Below the pieces are notes generated by a model. The model made no database searches and was not told the DNA's origin. It saw only the letters and a list, made by a program, of their open reading frames with translations. A program made the position numbers and the translations under genes. From Flaccisagitta enflata (lineage: Eukaryota > Chaetognatha > Sagittoidea > Aphragmophora): 64,000 bases of DNA. The stretch is from the NCBI GenBank assembly GCA_965153355.1, contig OZ231127.1:78740001-78804000 (forward strand), in the 5' to 3' direction. Below, one piece after another: positions 37,260-45,943 of this stretch (positions within the stretch are counted from its first letter, which is position 1; every line of letters starts with the position of its first letter).

Positions 37260-37598
37260 GTGATAAACCGATGAGAAAACCCAAACGGTTTAAAATGTCA
37301 TATTAAGTTTGACAAATAACATCTCAATCGAGGGAGTGTCATAACAATTGAATCCAGATACTCATAATAAATTCAGTTAGTCAGGCTAATAATTAGTCTT
37401 ATCTAGCGAGCAGGGATGTTGTTAATAATAGATCGAAATTAATTTACCATCTGGCTAGTGTGTCTACTTATCGCGGACGATAAGCTCTATTATCGTTATC
37501 CCTGTCATCTTATGGTTATCCATGATTGTCTCTCTGCTGTCCATGTCCCCTATCATTGTCCACAATTACTTCGACCTTTGTTTAACACCCTCTAATAG

Positions 37599-38020
37599 GA
37601 AGAGCCGCGAGAAAATTGAAGTCCCACGCTGCCCACGAACGCGCCGATCTGGTCACCTTCGCCCAGCGCGTCTTCAGCAACGATCCGGAAGACGACGTGG
37701 CTGAAGCAGAATGGGAACAGTTCGATGACGTGGACGACTTAGAGCGGATTCTCGAGTATCGTGGGCTGGAGGCACACCCCACCCACACTCCATCCCAGAG
37801 GGCCGCTATGTCTCATGACGACCAATGGCGATTATTTTCGGAGGTTCGTCCGGTGAAGTCGGTCGCCGAGGCGGAATTTTTGTGGCAACGATGGCAACGG
37901 GAAATCGGCCCGGAAGTGACCCAATTTTGGAGATCTTCCGGCTGGATACCGATGCGCGACCTCCCGGAAAGAGTCCTCAATATGGCGAAGACGCTAAAGC
38001 TGCAGGACCGAAAGATTCGA
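37599..38020 (+). CDS. accessory gene A, exon 3
   Basis: Acceptor CACCCTCTAATAG at 37598, donor ATTCGA|GTGAGT at 38020/38021. It enters in phase 1 (matching the ends of exons 1 and 2) and leaves in phase 0. It encodes about 140 residues with folded-domain character rather than low complexity: ERADLVTFAQRVFSNDPEDD, then a Trp-rich part (DDQWRLF..AEAEFLWQRWQREIG..FWRSSGWIP). No stop codon interrupts it. I do not recognise a family. This and the start of exon 4 are the best stretch for a structure-based search. Confidence 0.7.
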
Positions 38021-38203
38021 GTGAGTTTCTTCAAATTTAGTCTCAGTATATATACAATGCTTAACTATTAAATGTGGTCAATTAATGAAATCAATTAAAT
38101 CACGCCGTATGCGATATAAATTCGTCTCCATCGGAACAGCGTCATGGCTATATCATAACCTCGGGGTAAAACGTTAATTTACTCTCTTTCCTGTAAACCT
38201 CAG

Positions 38204-39829
38204 GGTGTCTACCGCGGCATCTGCCGGAAAGCGCTGAGAGGTCGAGGACTCGACAAGGATGAAGTCGAAAAGCAGATGGACGAGTTCGAGAGACGCGTCC
38301 AAACGGCTCTCCAACAAGACCCAGCGTTACGTCCGTACGGTGGCCTGAAACCCCACGAACTTGAATCGACCCTCAACTACGCGTTCCGTGAGGGTCACCG
38401 TACATCAGAAATCCTCAGCTGCAACCACAATCGCCGAAGAGCGCAAGTCCGGACAGCCGAAGGATGGGACGAAAGAAAACTCGACTTCGATCGTCCGAGC
38501 GAGTATTTCGCCAACGCCTCCTTCAAATCCGAGCAAGCGCGTCGCCTCACCGAAGCGGATCGGAAGCGGTCGGCCCAACGGCGAACGGCTCTTGACGCCG
38601 CCGATAGACGTCAGGCAGCCGAAGACGCCCGTCGCGCTCGCTTGCCCGTTTCCGGTAAACCCATTGAAGAGTCAGGCTTATCCAGACCCAATGTTGAGTT
38701 TACCCATTTCTCCCCTTTGGGGCCATTTGATCAAGAGGCAGACTCAGGGGCGGTTTACTCAAACTCAGGGAAACTTCTCGACAACTATCAGCTAGTCACC
38801 CACTCTAAGAAACTAGATCAAGAAGAAGAGAAAACAGAAGAAAGAATTAATTGTTTGAGAAAGTCACTAGCTAAAGAAGAAACAAACAAAAGAAACATCG
38901 AATGGCAGAAAACACAAAACGCTGCATTGGCAAGGAAAATCCGGGAGACAAACGCAATTGCCCGTTCACTCCCGAGGTTACCTCTGCCCCGCAAAAGGTT
39001 CACCGTCCAAATAGTGGATCCAGCCTCAGCCAGCCCGATAAGAAACTTTGAAGAAGAATTAGAAAAATACGAAAAGGAATTGGAAGAAAAAAGAAAGGCT
39101 GAGGAGTTAGAAAGGAAAGAAGAGGAATCAGAAGAAAGAAACAAACCAAAAAGAAGAAGAATCGAGTTTCTCAGCGTAGAAGAAGAGACAGAAGAGACAG
39201 AGGAAACAGAAGAGACAGAAAAAACAGACAAAGAAAAAACAGGAAAAACAGCTGAAAAGAAACAGAAAAGAAAAAGAAAACACTCAGAACACGATAGACA
39301 TGAAAGGAAACGAGAAAAATCAACGAGCAAACACTCAGAAGAAATGAACAAAGAACAGAAGGGTGAAAAGAACAAATCAAAGAACAAAGAGAAGAACAAA
39401 GAACAATACAAAGAAAAGAACGAAGAAAAGAACGATAGCCCACCCAAAAGAAAAAGAAAAAGAGTCAGTCAGTTGTATCAGTTAGAAGAGAAACTCGACC
39501 AGAACAAGGAGAAAGACCCCACTCAAAAGGACATCATTGAACCAGCGGATGAAAATAAATTAGTCGAGTTAAGCTTAGAGGATGTGTTAGGTTTTGATCC
39601 GTTAGATCTAGAACTTGACTTAGGACTTGATCTGCTCAACTTAGACGAACCTTTACCATTTGACAAAACGCCTCCACCACAGGACCCATCATCACCGAGC
39701 CGCTGCCCGGCGAAGACTGCGGCGTCTGGAGCCAAGGCCGATATGTCATCTGTCGAGCCTCCTCCTGGATTGCCCGCCATCGCCAGCGACTCATCGATTG
39801 GGAAGCCGCCATCGGTGAACATATTGTAA
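38204..39829 (+). CDS. accessory gene A, exon 4 (basic nuclear-type region and acidic tail)
   Basis: Acceptor CTGTAAACCTCAG at 38203; phase 0 entry continues exon 3 (..DRKIR|GVYRGICRKAL). The 541 codons to TAA at 39829 contain a folded-looking N-part to about 38660, then long Lys/Glu-rich helices with several basic clusters (KPKRRR, KQKRKRK, PPKRKRKR) typical of nuclear localisation signals. An acidic, leucine-rich stretch follows (LSLEDVLGFDPLDLELDLG, then LDLLNLDEPLPF) that resembles transcriptional activation domains. With exons 1-3 the protein is about 1173 residues. A nuclear regulatory role for the element, as in complex retroviruses, is inference. The ATG at 38276 is internal to this exon and would give 517 residues if translated alone. 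Confidence 0.72.
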   Translation, partial: GVYRGICRKALRGRGLDKDEVEKQMDEFERRVQTALQQDPALRPYGGLKPHELESTLNYAFREGHRTSEILSCNHNRRRAQVRTAEGWDERKLDFDRPSEYFANASFKSEQARRLTEADRKRSAQRRTALDAADRRQAAEDARRARLPVSGKPIEESGLSRPNVEFTHFSPLGPFDQEADSGAVYSNSGKLLDNYQLVTHSKKLDQEEEKTEERINCLRKSLAKEETNKRNIEWQKTQNAALARKIRETNAIARSLPRLPLPRKRFTVQIVDPASASPIRNFEEELEKYEKELEEKRKAEELERKEEESEERNKPKRRRIEFLSVEEETEETEETEETEKTDKEKTGKTAEKKQKRKRKHSEHDRHERKREKSTSKHSEEMNKEQKGEKNKSKNKEKNKEQYKEKNEEKNDSPPKRKRKRVSQLYQLEEKLDQNKEKDPTQKDIIEPADENKLVELSLEDVLGFDPLDLELDLGLDLLNLDEPLPFDKTPPPQDPSSPSRCPAKTAASGAKADMSSVEPPPGLPAIASDSSIGKPPSVNIL

Positions 39830-39933
39830 TAAACTGGGAGGGCCTCGATGCTTGCGGCCACCGTCATCATGCCGACGAGGACCCGCCAGTTGTGGTGATG
39901 CGCAAAAAGGACTACTATGGCTTGCGCATAAAT

Positions 39934-40000
39934 TTCGAGTAGAGGGGATACGGCTGTTTCAGCTCGCCTGCAGCTGGCCGCCCCGTAGCCCCTCCTCGAA
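39934..40000 (+). repeat. palindromic repeat family 2, copy C
   Basis: Outer stem TTCGAG..GAGGGG.TACGG / CCGTA.CCCCTC.TCGAA (one bulge, one mismatch). Inner hairpin CAGCT-CGCCTGC-AGCTG. Lies just after accessory gene A. Confidence 0.75.
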
Positions 40001-40054
40001 GCCTCATCATTTCAGCCCTAATGGCCTTAATCACAATTTGTTTTTTTAGGGCCC

Positions 40055-40099
40055 GCCTGCTTGCGCCCGGATGGGAGCCGCCTGGGGCGGTGCACAGGC
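40055..40099 (+). repeat. palindromic repeat family 1, copy 4
   Basis: Core identical to copy 3. Flanks extend the outer stem by three G-C pairs (CCC/GGG) plus G.T pairs. Like copy 1 it starts exactly five bases after a polypyrimidine-TTTAG, here a T-rich acceptor-like site at 40049. Confidence 0.85.
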
Positions 40100-40126
40100 G
40101 GGTTCCTCTGATTCTATTTTTTGATT

Positions 40127-41060
40127 ATTAGTTGGACAGGCCTAGACCTGATATTTTTTGGCAGCTTAGGCCGATGACATTTTTTGGCGGCTTAGGCCGA
40201 TGATATTTTTGGCGGCTTAGGCCGATGATATTTTTTGGCGGCTACGGCCGATGATATTTTTTGGCGGCTACGGCCGATGATATTTTTTGGCGGCTACGGC
40301 CGATGATATTTTTGGCTCAGGCTTCGGCCTAGTATTTTTCTCGGTGGCTTTGGCCAAATATGTTTAGCTTAGGCTACGGCCAAGTACATTTTCTCGGTGG
40401 CTTCGGCCAAATATGTTTAGCTTAGGCTACGGCCAAGTACATTTTCTCGGTGGCTTCGGCCAAATATGTTTAGCTTAGGCTACGGCCAAGTACATTTTCT
40501 CGGTGGCTTCGGCCAAATACGTTTAGCTTAGGCTACGGCCAAGTACATTTCTTCAGTGGCTTCGGCCCATTATGTCTCAGCTTAAACTACGGTCAAGTAC
40601 ATTCGTCTTAGGCTTCGGCCAATTTTCATATCAAAGGCTTCGGCCGATGTAAATCATATTTTAGGCCTCGGCCAAAGATTCATTCGACAACTCCAGCCAA
40701 ATCGCACATTCGTTAGGCATCGGCCCAAGTTTTAGTTTGGCTTCGGCCTGATTTAGTACAAACTCAACCCTGATATTTGGCGGCAATAGCCGTTATGTAG
40801 ATTCTTTGTGGCTTCGGCCAAATTCGATGTGATATTATACAAACCTTAGTGGTTAAAAATCAGCGCTAACTTTTCCGGTCGGAGGGACTGACCAATTCAG
40901 TTCTATCGTTCAGATAGGAAAAAGGGCACATTGATCCTGATTATTTGGATGTGAAGTTTTTAGTTTGGCTACGGCCTGATTTAGTGCAAACTCGGATTTG
41001 ATATTTGGCGGAAATAGCCGACCTGTAGATTCTTTGTGGCTCCGGCCAAATTCGATGTGG
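40127..41060 (+). repeat. array of about 28 GGC-NNNN-GCC minihairpins, many with UNCG loops
   Basis: Units of about 25-57 bases each contain a small palindrome: GGC-TTAG-GCC (first units), GGC-TACG-GCC, GGC-TTCG-GCC, GGC-TCCG-GCC, GGC-ATCG-GCC, GGC-AATA-GCC. About twenty are perfect stems. Loops TTCG, TACG and TCCG all belong to the exceptionally stable UNCG class. From 40330 to 40560 a 57-bp higher-order unit alternates one TTCG and one TACG hairpin. All forward frames contain stops, so it is not coding. Confidence 0.85.
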
Positions 41061-41165
41061 TATTATACAAACCTTAGTGGTTAAAAATCAGCGCTAACTT
41101 TTCCGGTCGGAGGGACTGACCAATTCAGTTCTATCGTTCAGATAGGAAAAAGGGCACATTGATCG
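40733..41165 (+). repeat. tandem duplication of about 230 bp
   Basis: The block beginning TTTGGCTTCGGCCTGATTTA (40736) and running to CACATTGATCCTGATTATTT recurs from about 40972 with few differences, including the TTCCGGTCGGAGGGACTGAC segment at 40873 and 41100. Just downstream a 53-bp unit with GACAGTGTTTTAGAAAATG is also tandemly duplicated (about 41217-41310). Confidence 0.85.
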
Positions 41166-41310
41166 TGATTATTTGGATTTGATTGATCGTTTAGTAAGAT
41201 GATGTTACAATGCCGATGACAGTGTTTTAGAAAATGATAATCACTATCTGTGATAAATGCCGATGACAGTGTTTTAGAAAATGATAATCACTATCTGTGA
41301 TAAATGTCGA

Positions 41311-42207
41311 TGACAATAATCGTTCAACGGCCGTAAAAATGGTCATTTCTCCTAGGTTTGATTGAAAACAATGAAAGGTCGATTCCTGTATATATGACTA
41401 GAAACTCAGTGACGATGCATTTGTCGATAACAAATGCTGAAAAACTCGAAGAAAACAATGGATTAGTTTGGAACAATTGATTTGACGACCGAGGGGCCTC
41501 TTCTCGATCTCGATGATGGGGACGATGGTCGACTTCGGTGATGAGCGGTTCTAGTCAATAAAGAACGACGACGATGACAATCATCGGTAAGGATTGTTAG
41601 GCGGTAGGTCTCAATGATAAGGCGTGACAACAATGCATTTTTGATCTCATGTATAATCAGATGTTAAAATGTTAGATATTAAAATTGACCCTCAACTCCT
41701 CAAACTCAGAATCCTCCGCTGATGAGTGGTGACGAAGGGGGCGACGGGGGGAGGATTGCGTTTACGCTTCCAAAAGCCGACGAAGGACTTGCTACCCGGA
41801 GGAAGTGGCGGAAGCGAAAAATAGCATTCTCTCCGGAGAGTCAATGCTCAGATGAACGTTAAAAACAGTCACACTTAAATCACGCGGACTAATCGTAATA
41901 ACAATTGACGGTTCATTCGTTCATGCAATCACTCATAAATTGAGAAATTATTCACTCCATTTCATCTCGGAACATGCTTACAAACATAAGAATCGTTCTT
42001 TCAATAATGAACTGACATCGGGTGCACTCACTCAATGATAAATGACACTCATTCACTCGATAACTGATAGAAAATGCCCTCTGATTTGTTCACTCGTATG
42101 AAACCACTCATTATTATTCGATTATTAATCACTCGTCAAGCGTTTGAAATATTCATTGATTCTCAATTGTGATGATAACAATTTGTCATGTGTTCGCTAA
42201 ATCACAG
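41311..42207. other. non-coding segment of the retroelement
   Basis: No reading frame supported. Many ATGA/TCAT-rich phrases (CACTCATT, TTCACTCG) at 41880-42160 look like a decayed short repeat related to the 39-bp units at 35797. Ends in an acceptor AAATCACAG at 42207. Confidence 0.4.
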
Positions 42208-42255
42208 GTACTTGAAAATCAAATTGGAGTGACTATCACCCTCGAAAAGTTCAAA

Positions 42256-43176
42256 ATGCCTCTTTCTGATAAACTCACGTATATAACCATAGCCCATTAC
42301 AATCCCCATCTGCCGGATTGCCACCTCGTGCATCGTTGGGGAGAAAAAGAAATGCGACAACTCGTTCAACGGGTCCTCCGCTTCGACGTCAGAGTCGTCC
42401 CCATGCCCCCGAACATGGTGCGAATATATTCGAGCGAGGCGACGGAATTCACCGACGCCATTCGCCAATGGATCATCCACCTCGAATGGGACGTCAATTA
42501 CGTCAGCGCCGAACGTATGGTGGCCACGGCGCCGCCGTTCCTGAAGACGTTCGTCGACAAGTACTCCTACCGCGGATTTGTGTCGTTCGTCCAAAGCATT
42601 CGTAACCTCTACGGAGCAAGATGTTACGACGATGACGAGGACGCCTATGCGGCCGATAATCGACCACCGGTTGGAGGATGTGCCGCCCGTGCGATAGACG
42701 TATGGACGTGGTTCAAAGTGGACTCATTCTTGTTACTCACCTTGAAAAGAGGCCTTGGAATGCGCGTCCCATGCGACTCGCTCGTCGTCCTCGAAGGAGA
42801 ATGGCGTTACTCGTCCGTCACCAACGACTGGGGAGTACTTCTGGATCGATACTTCTACCAAATCGACCGCACCCTCATGATCACTTTCGAATCAAATATC
42901 TGCCGTTATCACGGCAACGACCGGCACGTAATTTATCGCGCCGTCGCCGCCTTTCACCTTCAGAAGATGCTGAGAAAGCGCGCCTACAGACAAGATCGCT
43001 ACGAAAGGCTCGTCCGAGAAAGAGTGGATCTTATCTGCTACTGGGGACGCCAGCGTATCATCAGCAACGGACGACTTCACAACTACCACGAACGCTTCGT
43101 CAGCTCCACGGCGAGAATGAGCAGATTCTTCGCGTACCTGCTCAACACCTCCAACGAAGGCGGTCGTCGGCAGTGA
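42256..43176 (+). CDS. accessory ORF B, 306-aa protein of unknown function
   Basis: ATG at 42256 (context CAAAATGCC, begins MPLSDKLTYITIAHYNPHL) to TGA at 43176. The frame is also open back to an acceptor AAATCACAG| at 42207/42208 in phase 0, so it may be a terminal exon rather than a free-standing gene. The protein looks folded: balanced composition, many aromatic and Trp residues (WGEKEMRQL, RQWIIHLEWDVNY, VDVWTWFKVDSF-like), no low-complexity tracts, no signal peptide or transmembrane span. GC content and codon style match the pol and accessory A exons. No family recognised; it is not an envelope protein by any visible feature. Confidence 0.7.
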   Translation: MPLSDKLTYITIAHYNPHLPDCHLVHRWGEKEMRQLVQRVLRFDVRVVPMPPNMVRIYSSEATEFTDAIRQWIIHLEWDVNYVSAERMVATAPPFLKTFVDKYSYRGFVSFVQSIRNLYGARCYDDDEDAYAADNRPPVGGCAARAIDVWTWFKVDSFLLLTLKRGLGMRVPCDSLVVLEGEWRYSSVTNDWGVLLDRYFYQIDRTLMITFESNICRYHGNDRHVIYRAVAAFHLQKMLRKRAYRQDRYERLVRERVDLICYWGRQRIISNGRLHNYHERFVSSTARMSRFFAYLLNTSNEGGRRQ

Positions 43177-43224
43177 TTCGTTCGTCTGTAACGAATCCCG
43201 CACCGCGACTTCCTAAGTTAAAAC

Positions 43225-43455
43225 AACGATAACAATAAACAAGAACAACAAATTAGACAACAATAATAACAATAAACAAGAACAAAACTGAACAACAACG
43301 AAAACAACAAACTGAAAAACAATGAAAACAACAACTGAACAAAATCAACAATCTGAACAACAGACACAACAACATCAGAATCAACATCAATAACAACATT
43401 AGAATCAACATCAACAACATCAGAATCAACAACAACATCAACAAATCAACAACGA
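43225..43455 (+). repeat. AAC/CAA-rich tract
   Basis: About 225 bases of ACAACAATAACAACATCA-type sequence after the stop of ORF B; unpaired-type, T- and G-poor RNA. Probably 3' untranslated sequence. Confidence 0.75.
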
Positions 43456-43496
43456 TGACGACGGAGAGACGAATGAAATGGACTTCTTCGACGCCA

Positions 43497-43541
43497 GCCT
43501 GCTTGCGCCCGGATGGGAGCCGCCTGGGGCGGTGCACAGGC
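43497..43541 (+). repeat. palindromic repeat family 1, copy 5
   Basis: Core identical to copies 3 and 4. Flanks add one A-T pair. A short frame 43455-43691 (MTTERRMKWTSS..) runs through it, but I would not call it a gene. Confidence 0.85.
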
Positions 43542-43741
43542 TCGATCGGTCGAACATGCGATTTCTCCAGCGGATCTAGTCGGTCCGCGCTCAATCGACG
43601 AACGAACAATTTACGGCGGCGGGTTGAACTCAATCCGCAAACTCGACTCCAATCGGACTATCATTATCACTCATCTCGATCAAGGCACTAACGGCTTACT
43701 AACTATCCGTCTGACTACTACTTATTATCGATATTAGTGCC

Positions 43742-44073
43742 CACGATGAACATCGACGAAATCCGCTGAACGAGCGGATATTACGAAAGAAACAGTTTGA
43801 AATGCTCCCACCCCCCCACCCGAGTGTGCACACCTGAAACTGACTTACACCGGAAACAAACAAACTCTAGTATGTGCACATTGTAAATTGATAATTGTAC
43901 AAGAATGAGCAGAGGAGCTCAGTGAAGACGTTGAAAGAATCAATAATCAAGATTTCCACTACAGTGCTTTCCGTTCTAAATGATTGATATAAAATGGACC
44001 ATAACCTAGCTTCTAGACTAAGTTATAGTTTTCTCCCCAAATTGGCATAAATTTAAGTTGATTTGGATTCGAA
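43742..44073. other. non-coding 3' region before the polypurine tract
   Basis: AT-rich sequence with no supported frame, running into GAAAACGGGGGGAG. Confidence 0.5.
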
Positions 44074-44084
44074 AACGGGGGGAG
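44074..44084 (+). promoter_or_regulatory. polypurine tract of the BEL/Pao element
   Basis: AACGGGGGGAG directly abuts the TGTCAAG start of the 3' LTR; plus-strand priming site. Confidence 0.85.
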
Positions 44085-44953
44085 TGTCAAGAAGCGAGGT
44101 CTTGGTCATATCCTGTCATATATTTGATTAATATTTGATTCATATTTGGTTCATATTTGGTTTGCGTATATCTTTAATTGGTTCATATTTCAGGTAAGTA
44201 TTCTAATCTTTTCTTTTCAGGTTGGTATTATTTGGTATTTTGATTGATATTTTGATTATTATTTGCTGTCTTTTGTCTGTCCGAACTGTCCTTATGTCTG
44301 TCCCATTTGGTTATTGTCTGTCCGTATTAGTTTATTTCTGTTTAGTTTCACTTTATCCGAGTCCTTCGCCTTAAATTTCGCCTTACGGACGAGGCGCCCT
44401 TTGTTTACGGTAATCTAGAGCGTACCTTTTGTTTAGCCCATTTTGGCGGCGGAATTTAGCCCCCTCAATTGATCATTTCTGGAACTAATCTTCCACCCGC
44501 TAGAATTACCGTCCTCCCTTCATTCACTCGCTATCATTCTTACGAATAACTTGGCAAAAAACTCTCCTCTTAATAATTGGATTTGCTTGTTGGAAATATT
44601 CTTTGGATACTTTATCTCAATTGAGAGATTCAAAACACTTTGTCTACGATAACAGCGCTCTACTAAGGTAACATAGAAGCATTACTGCATTTGATTTCTT
44701 ACTCTTTTGTATCATTGAACCATTTGTTTAGCCAAATAGCTGTATGTTAGTCTCCTTTTAATACTGGCTTACTATTTGTCCATTTTTCAGTTTTCACTTT
44801 TGCTGTCTGGTTACTTCAATAAACGGATCATTTGCGTTGGAAATCCTTGTATTCGATAGAACCATAAGCATCAGTCAAGAACTAGCGCCGAAGCGCAACA
44901 GGAAGATAGAGCATATTAGAGGGCATTAGAAAACTGAGTATTAAAACTCGACA
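44085..44953 (+). repeat. 3' LTR of the BEL/Pao element
   Basis: 869 bases, TGTCAAG..CTCGACA. Same as the 5' LTR apart from about ten small differences and absence of the 513-bp segment. Carries the same CAG|GTAAGTAT donor at about 44193. Confidence 0.93.
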
Positions 44954-44958
44954 ATTAG
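44954..44958 (+). other. 5-bp target-site duplication, right copy (ATTAG)
   Basis: Exact match to 23945-23949. Confidence 0.9.
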
Positions 44959-45258
44959 GCCACGCTTTGGGCCACCCAGTTTCATGACCACTGTCTGCTG
45001 CATGCATACGACTCCGCGGTCCGCGTAGGTATCTCCGTAGGCCGGTTACACATTTACTTTTTTGGCGTAAATGGCATCATCATTTTCATATATAGGGTAC
45101 TCTAGCAATCTATCTGTAAGCCACTCCGTCGTTCTGTGTGATGCTTCTGAGAACTCCTTGATGATCGGTCTATCGGCGCCAGAAAGTCCACATTTGGCTA
45201 TGACTGCCCCTGCCCAAGATCCGACCTCGTGACTCGTTACCCCTATGACGATTTATAC

Positions 45259-45393
45259 CTGTATTTCGGTCCCAGACGGAGATGTTTCCGTTTCTTAGTC
45301 CGATTGCCAATAGTAAAGTGCATGGGGAGATGGATGTGGCCGCGACGGGGGCAGATGTCGGAATCACGATTTCAGCCTTTGTCTCCGTGTCAG
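45259..45393 (-). CDS. WD40-like exon (partial gene)
   Basis: On minus, acceptor CTAATTTCTCTTGCAG precedes 135 bases (45 codons, phase 1 at both ends) reading ADTETKAEIVIPTSAPVAAT, then LLLAIGLRNGNISVWDRNTG, ending ACAG|GTATAA. LLAxGLxxGxxxVWDxxTG is the closing strand pattern of a WD40 blade. The frame continues upstream through the acceptor as a hydrophobic signal-peptide-like run, but the clean pyrimidine tract and AG favour an exon border. No other exon of the gene was found close by; the inserted 21-kb retroelement ends only 300 bp away, so this may be the disrupted or intron-bearing host locus. Confidence 0.6.
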
Positions 45394-45589
45394 CTGCAAG
45401 AGAAATTAGGAAAAGGGCCCATGTTAAAAAAGTCACAGTCAGATGGAATGACTTAATCATATAGTATTTTGTTTATATAATCGATACATATTATGCGGCT
45501 ACTTTGATATGGAAAATCTAAAAAGGAGGAATAAGCAATCAAGCACCAGAGAAAAGACGGTAAAGAGAGACAAACAATAAGGTATTTTG

Positions 45590-45700
45590 TGTTTTTAGAT
45601 GCGTCCGTCAGGAACGCATCTCTATAAGAGGGTCTTTCCGTCCGTCCGTCGGTCCGTCGGTCCGTCACGACTGTGCAAAAACCGCTTTTCTCGGCTGTTT
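45590..45700 (+). repeat. dispersed GTCCGT-hairpin repeat copy with intact hairpin
   Basis: T5, hairpin AGATGCG-(11-base loop)-CGCATCT (45597-45621), CTATAAGAGGGTCTTTCCG, CCGTCCGTCGGTCCGTCGG. The body after about 45700 differs from the other copies. Confidence 0.75.
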
Positions 45701-45943
45701 TTGGCCACGGTAAATCCTGTACTGAAACAAATGATGAACCAACATGTTTTGAGAGCCTCCTTCACTACTCACTCGTTTCATCCGTCTGTTCGTCCTTATA
45801 TGAAAGTTGGACAACATTACTACTCAACAATATCTAAAATAAGGACAAGAGCCTCTGGAGCTCCCACTGGCGTCCAATCCGTCAATACACGCAGAAACAC
45901 AGTCCGGACGCATCTTTGCCCGGTCGGGCTTGTTATCAACTGA

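Larger units (their letters stand above)
23950..44953 (+). mobile_element. giant BEL/Pao LTR retrotransposon, about 21.0 kb, with extra spliced genes
   Basis: Two LTRs (23950-25332 and 44085-44953) beginning TGTCAAGAAG and ending ACTCGACA are flanked by ATTAG target duplications. The polypurine tract AACGGGGGGAG abuts the 3' LTR. Between them lie a leader with tandem stem-loops, gag, pol (protease, RT, RNase H, integrase in BEL/Pao order) and about 10 kb of additional sequence holding a four-exon gene, a further reading frame and several structured repeat families. Apart from a 513-bp difference the LTRs differ at about ten positions in 869, about 1%, so insertion is recent. Known BEL/Pao elements are roughly 4-10 kb, so this is about twice the usual maximum. 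No envelope-like protein (signal peptide plus transmembrane span) was seen. Confidence 0.93.

Noticed and set aside
40127-41060. CRISPR-like array
   Set aside because: Eukaryotic retroelement; spacers are themselves repeated and units vary in length.
43455-43691. 78-codon ORF after accessory ORF B
   Set aside because: Starts in an AAC-rich tract and is mostly palindrome copy 5; no independent support.
34139-44084. Envelope gene of an endogenous retrovirus
   Set aside because: No frame has a signal peptide plus transmembrane anchor or an Env-like cysteine pattern.
45170-45460. Secreted protein with signal peptide on minus at 45460
   Set aside because: The hydrophobic start is better read as intron and polypyrimidine tract ending in CTTGCAG before a WD40-like exon.
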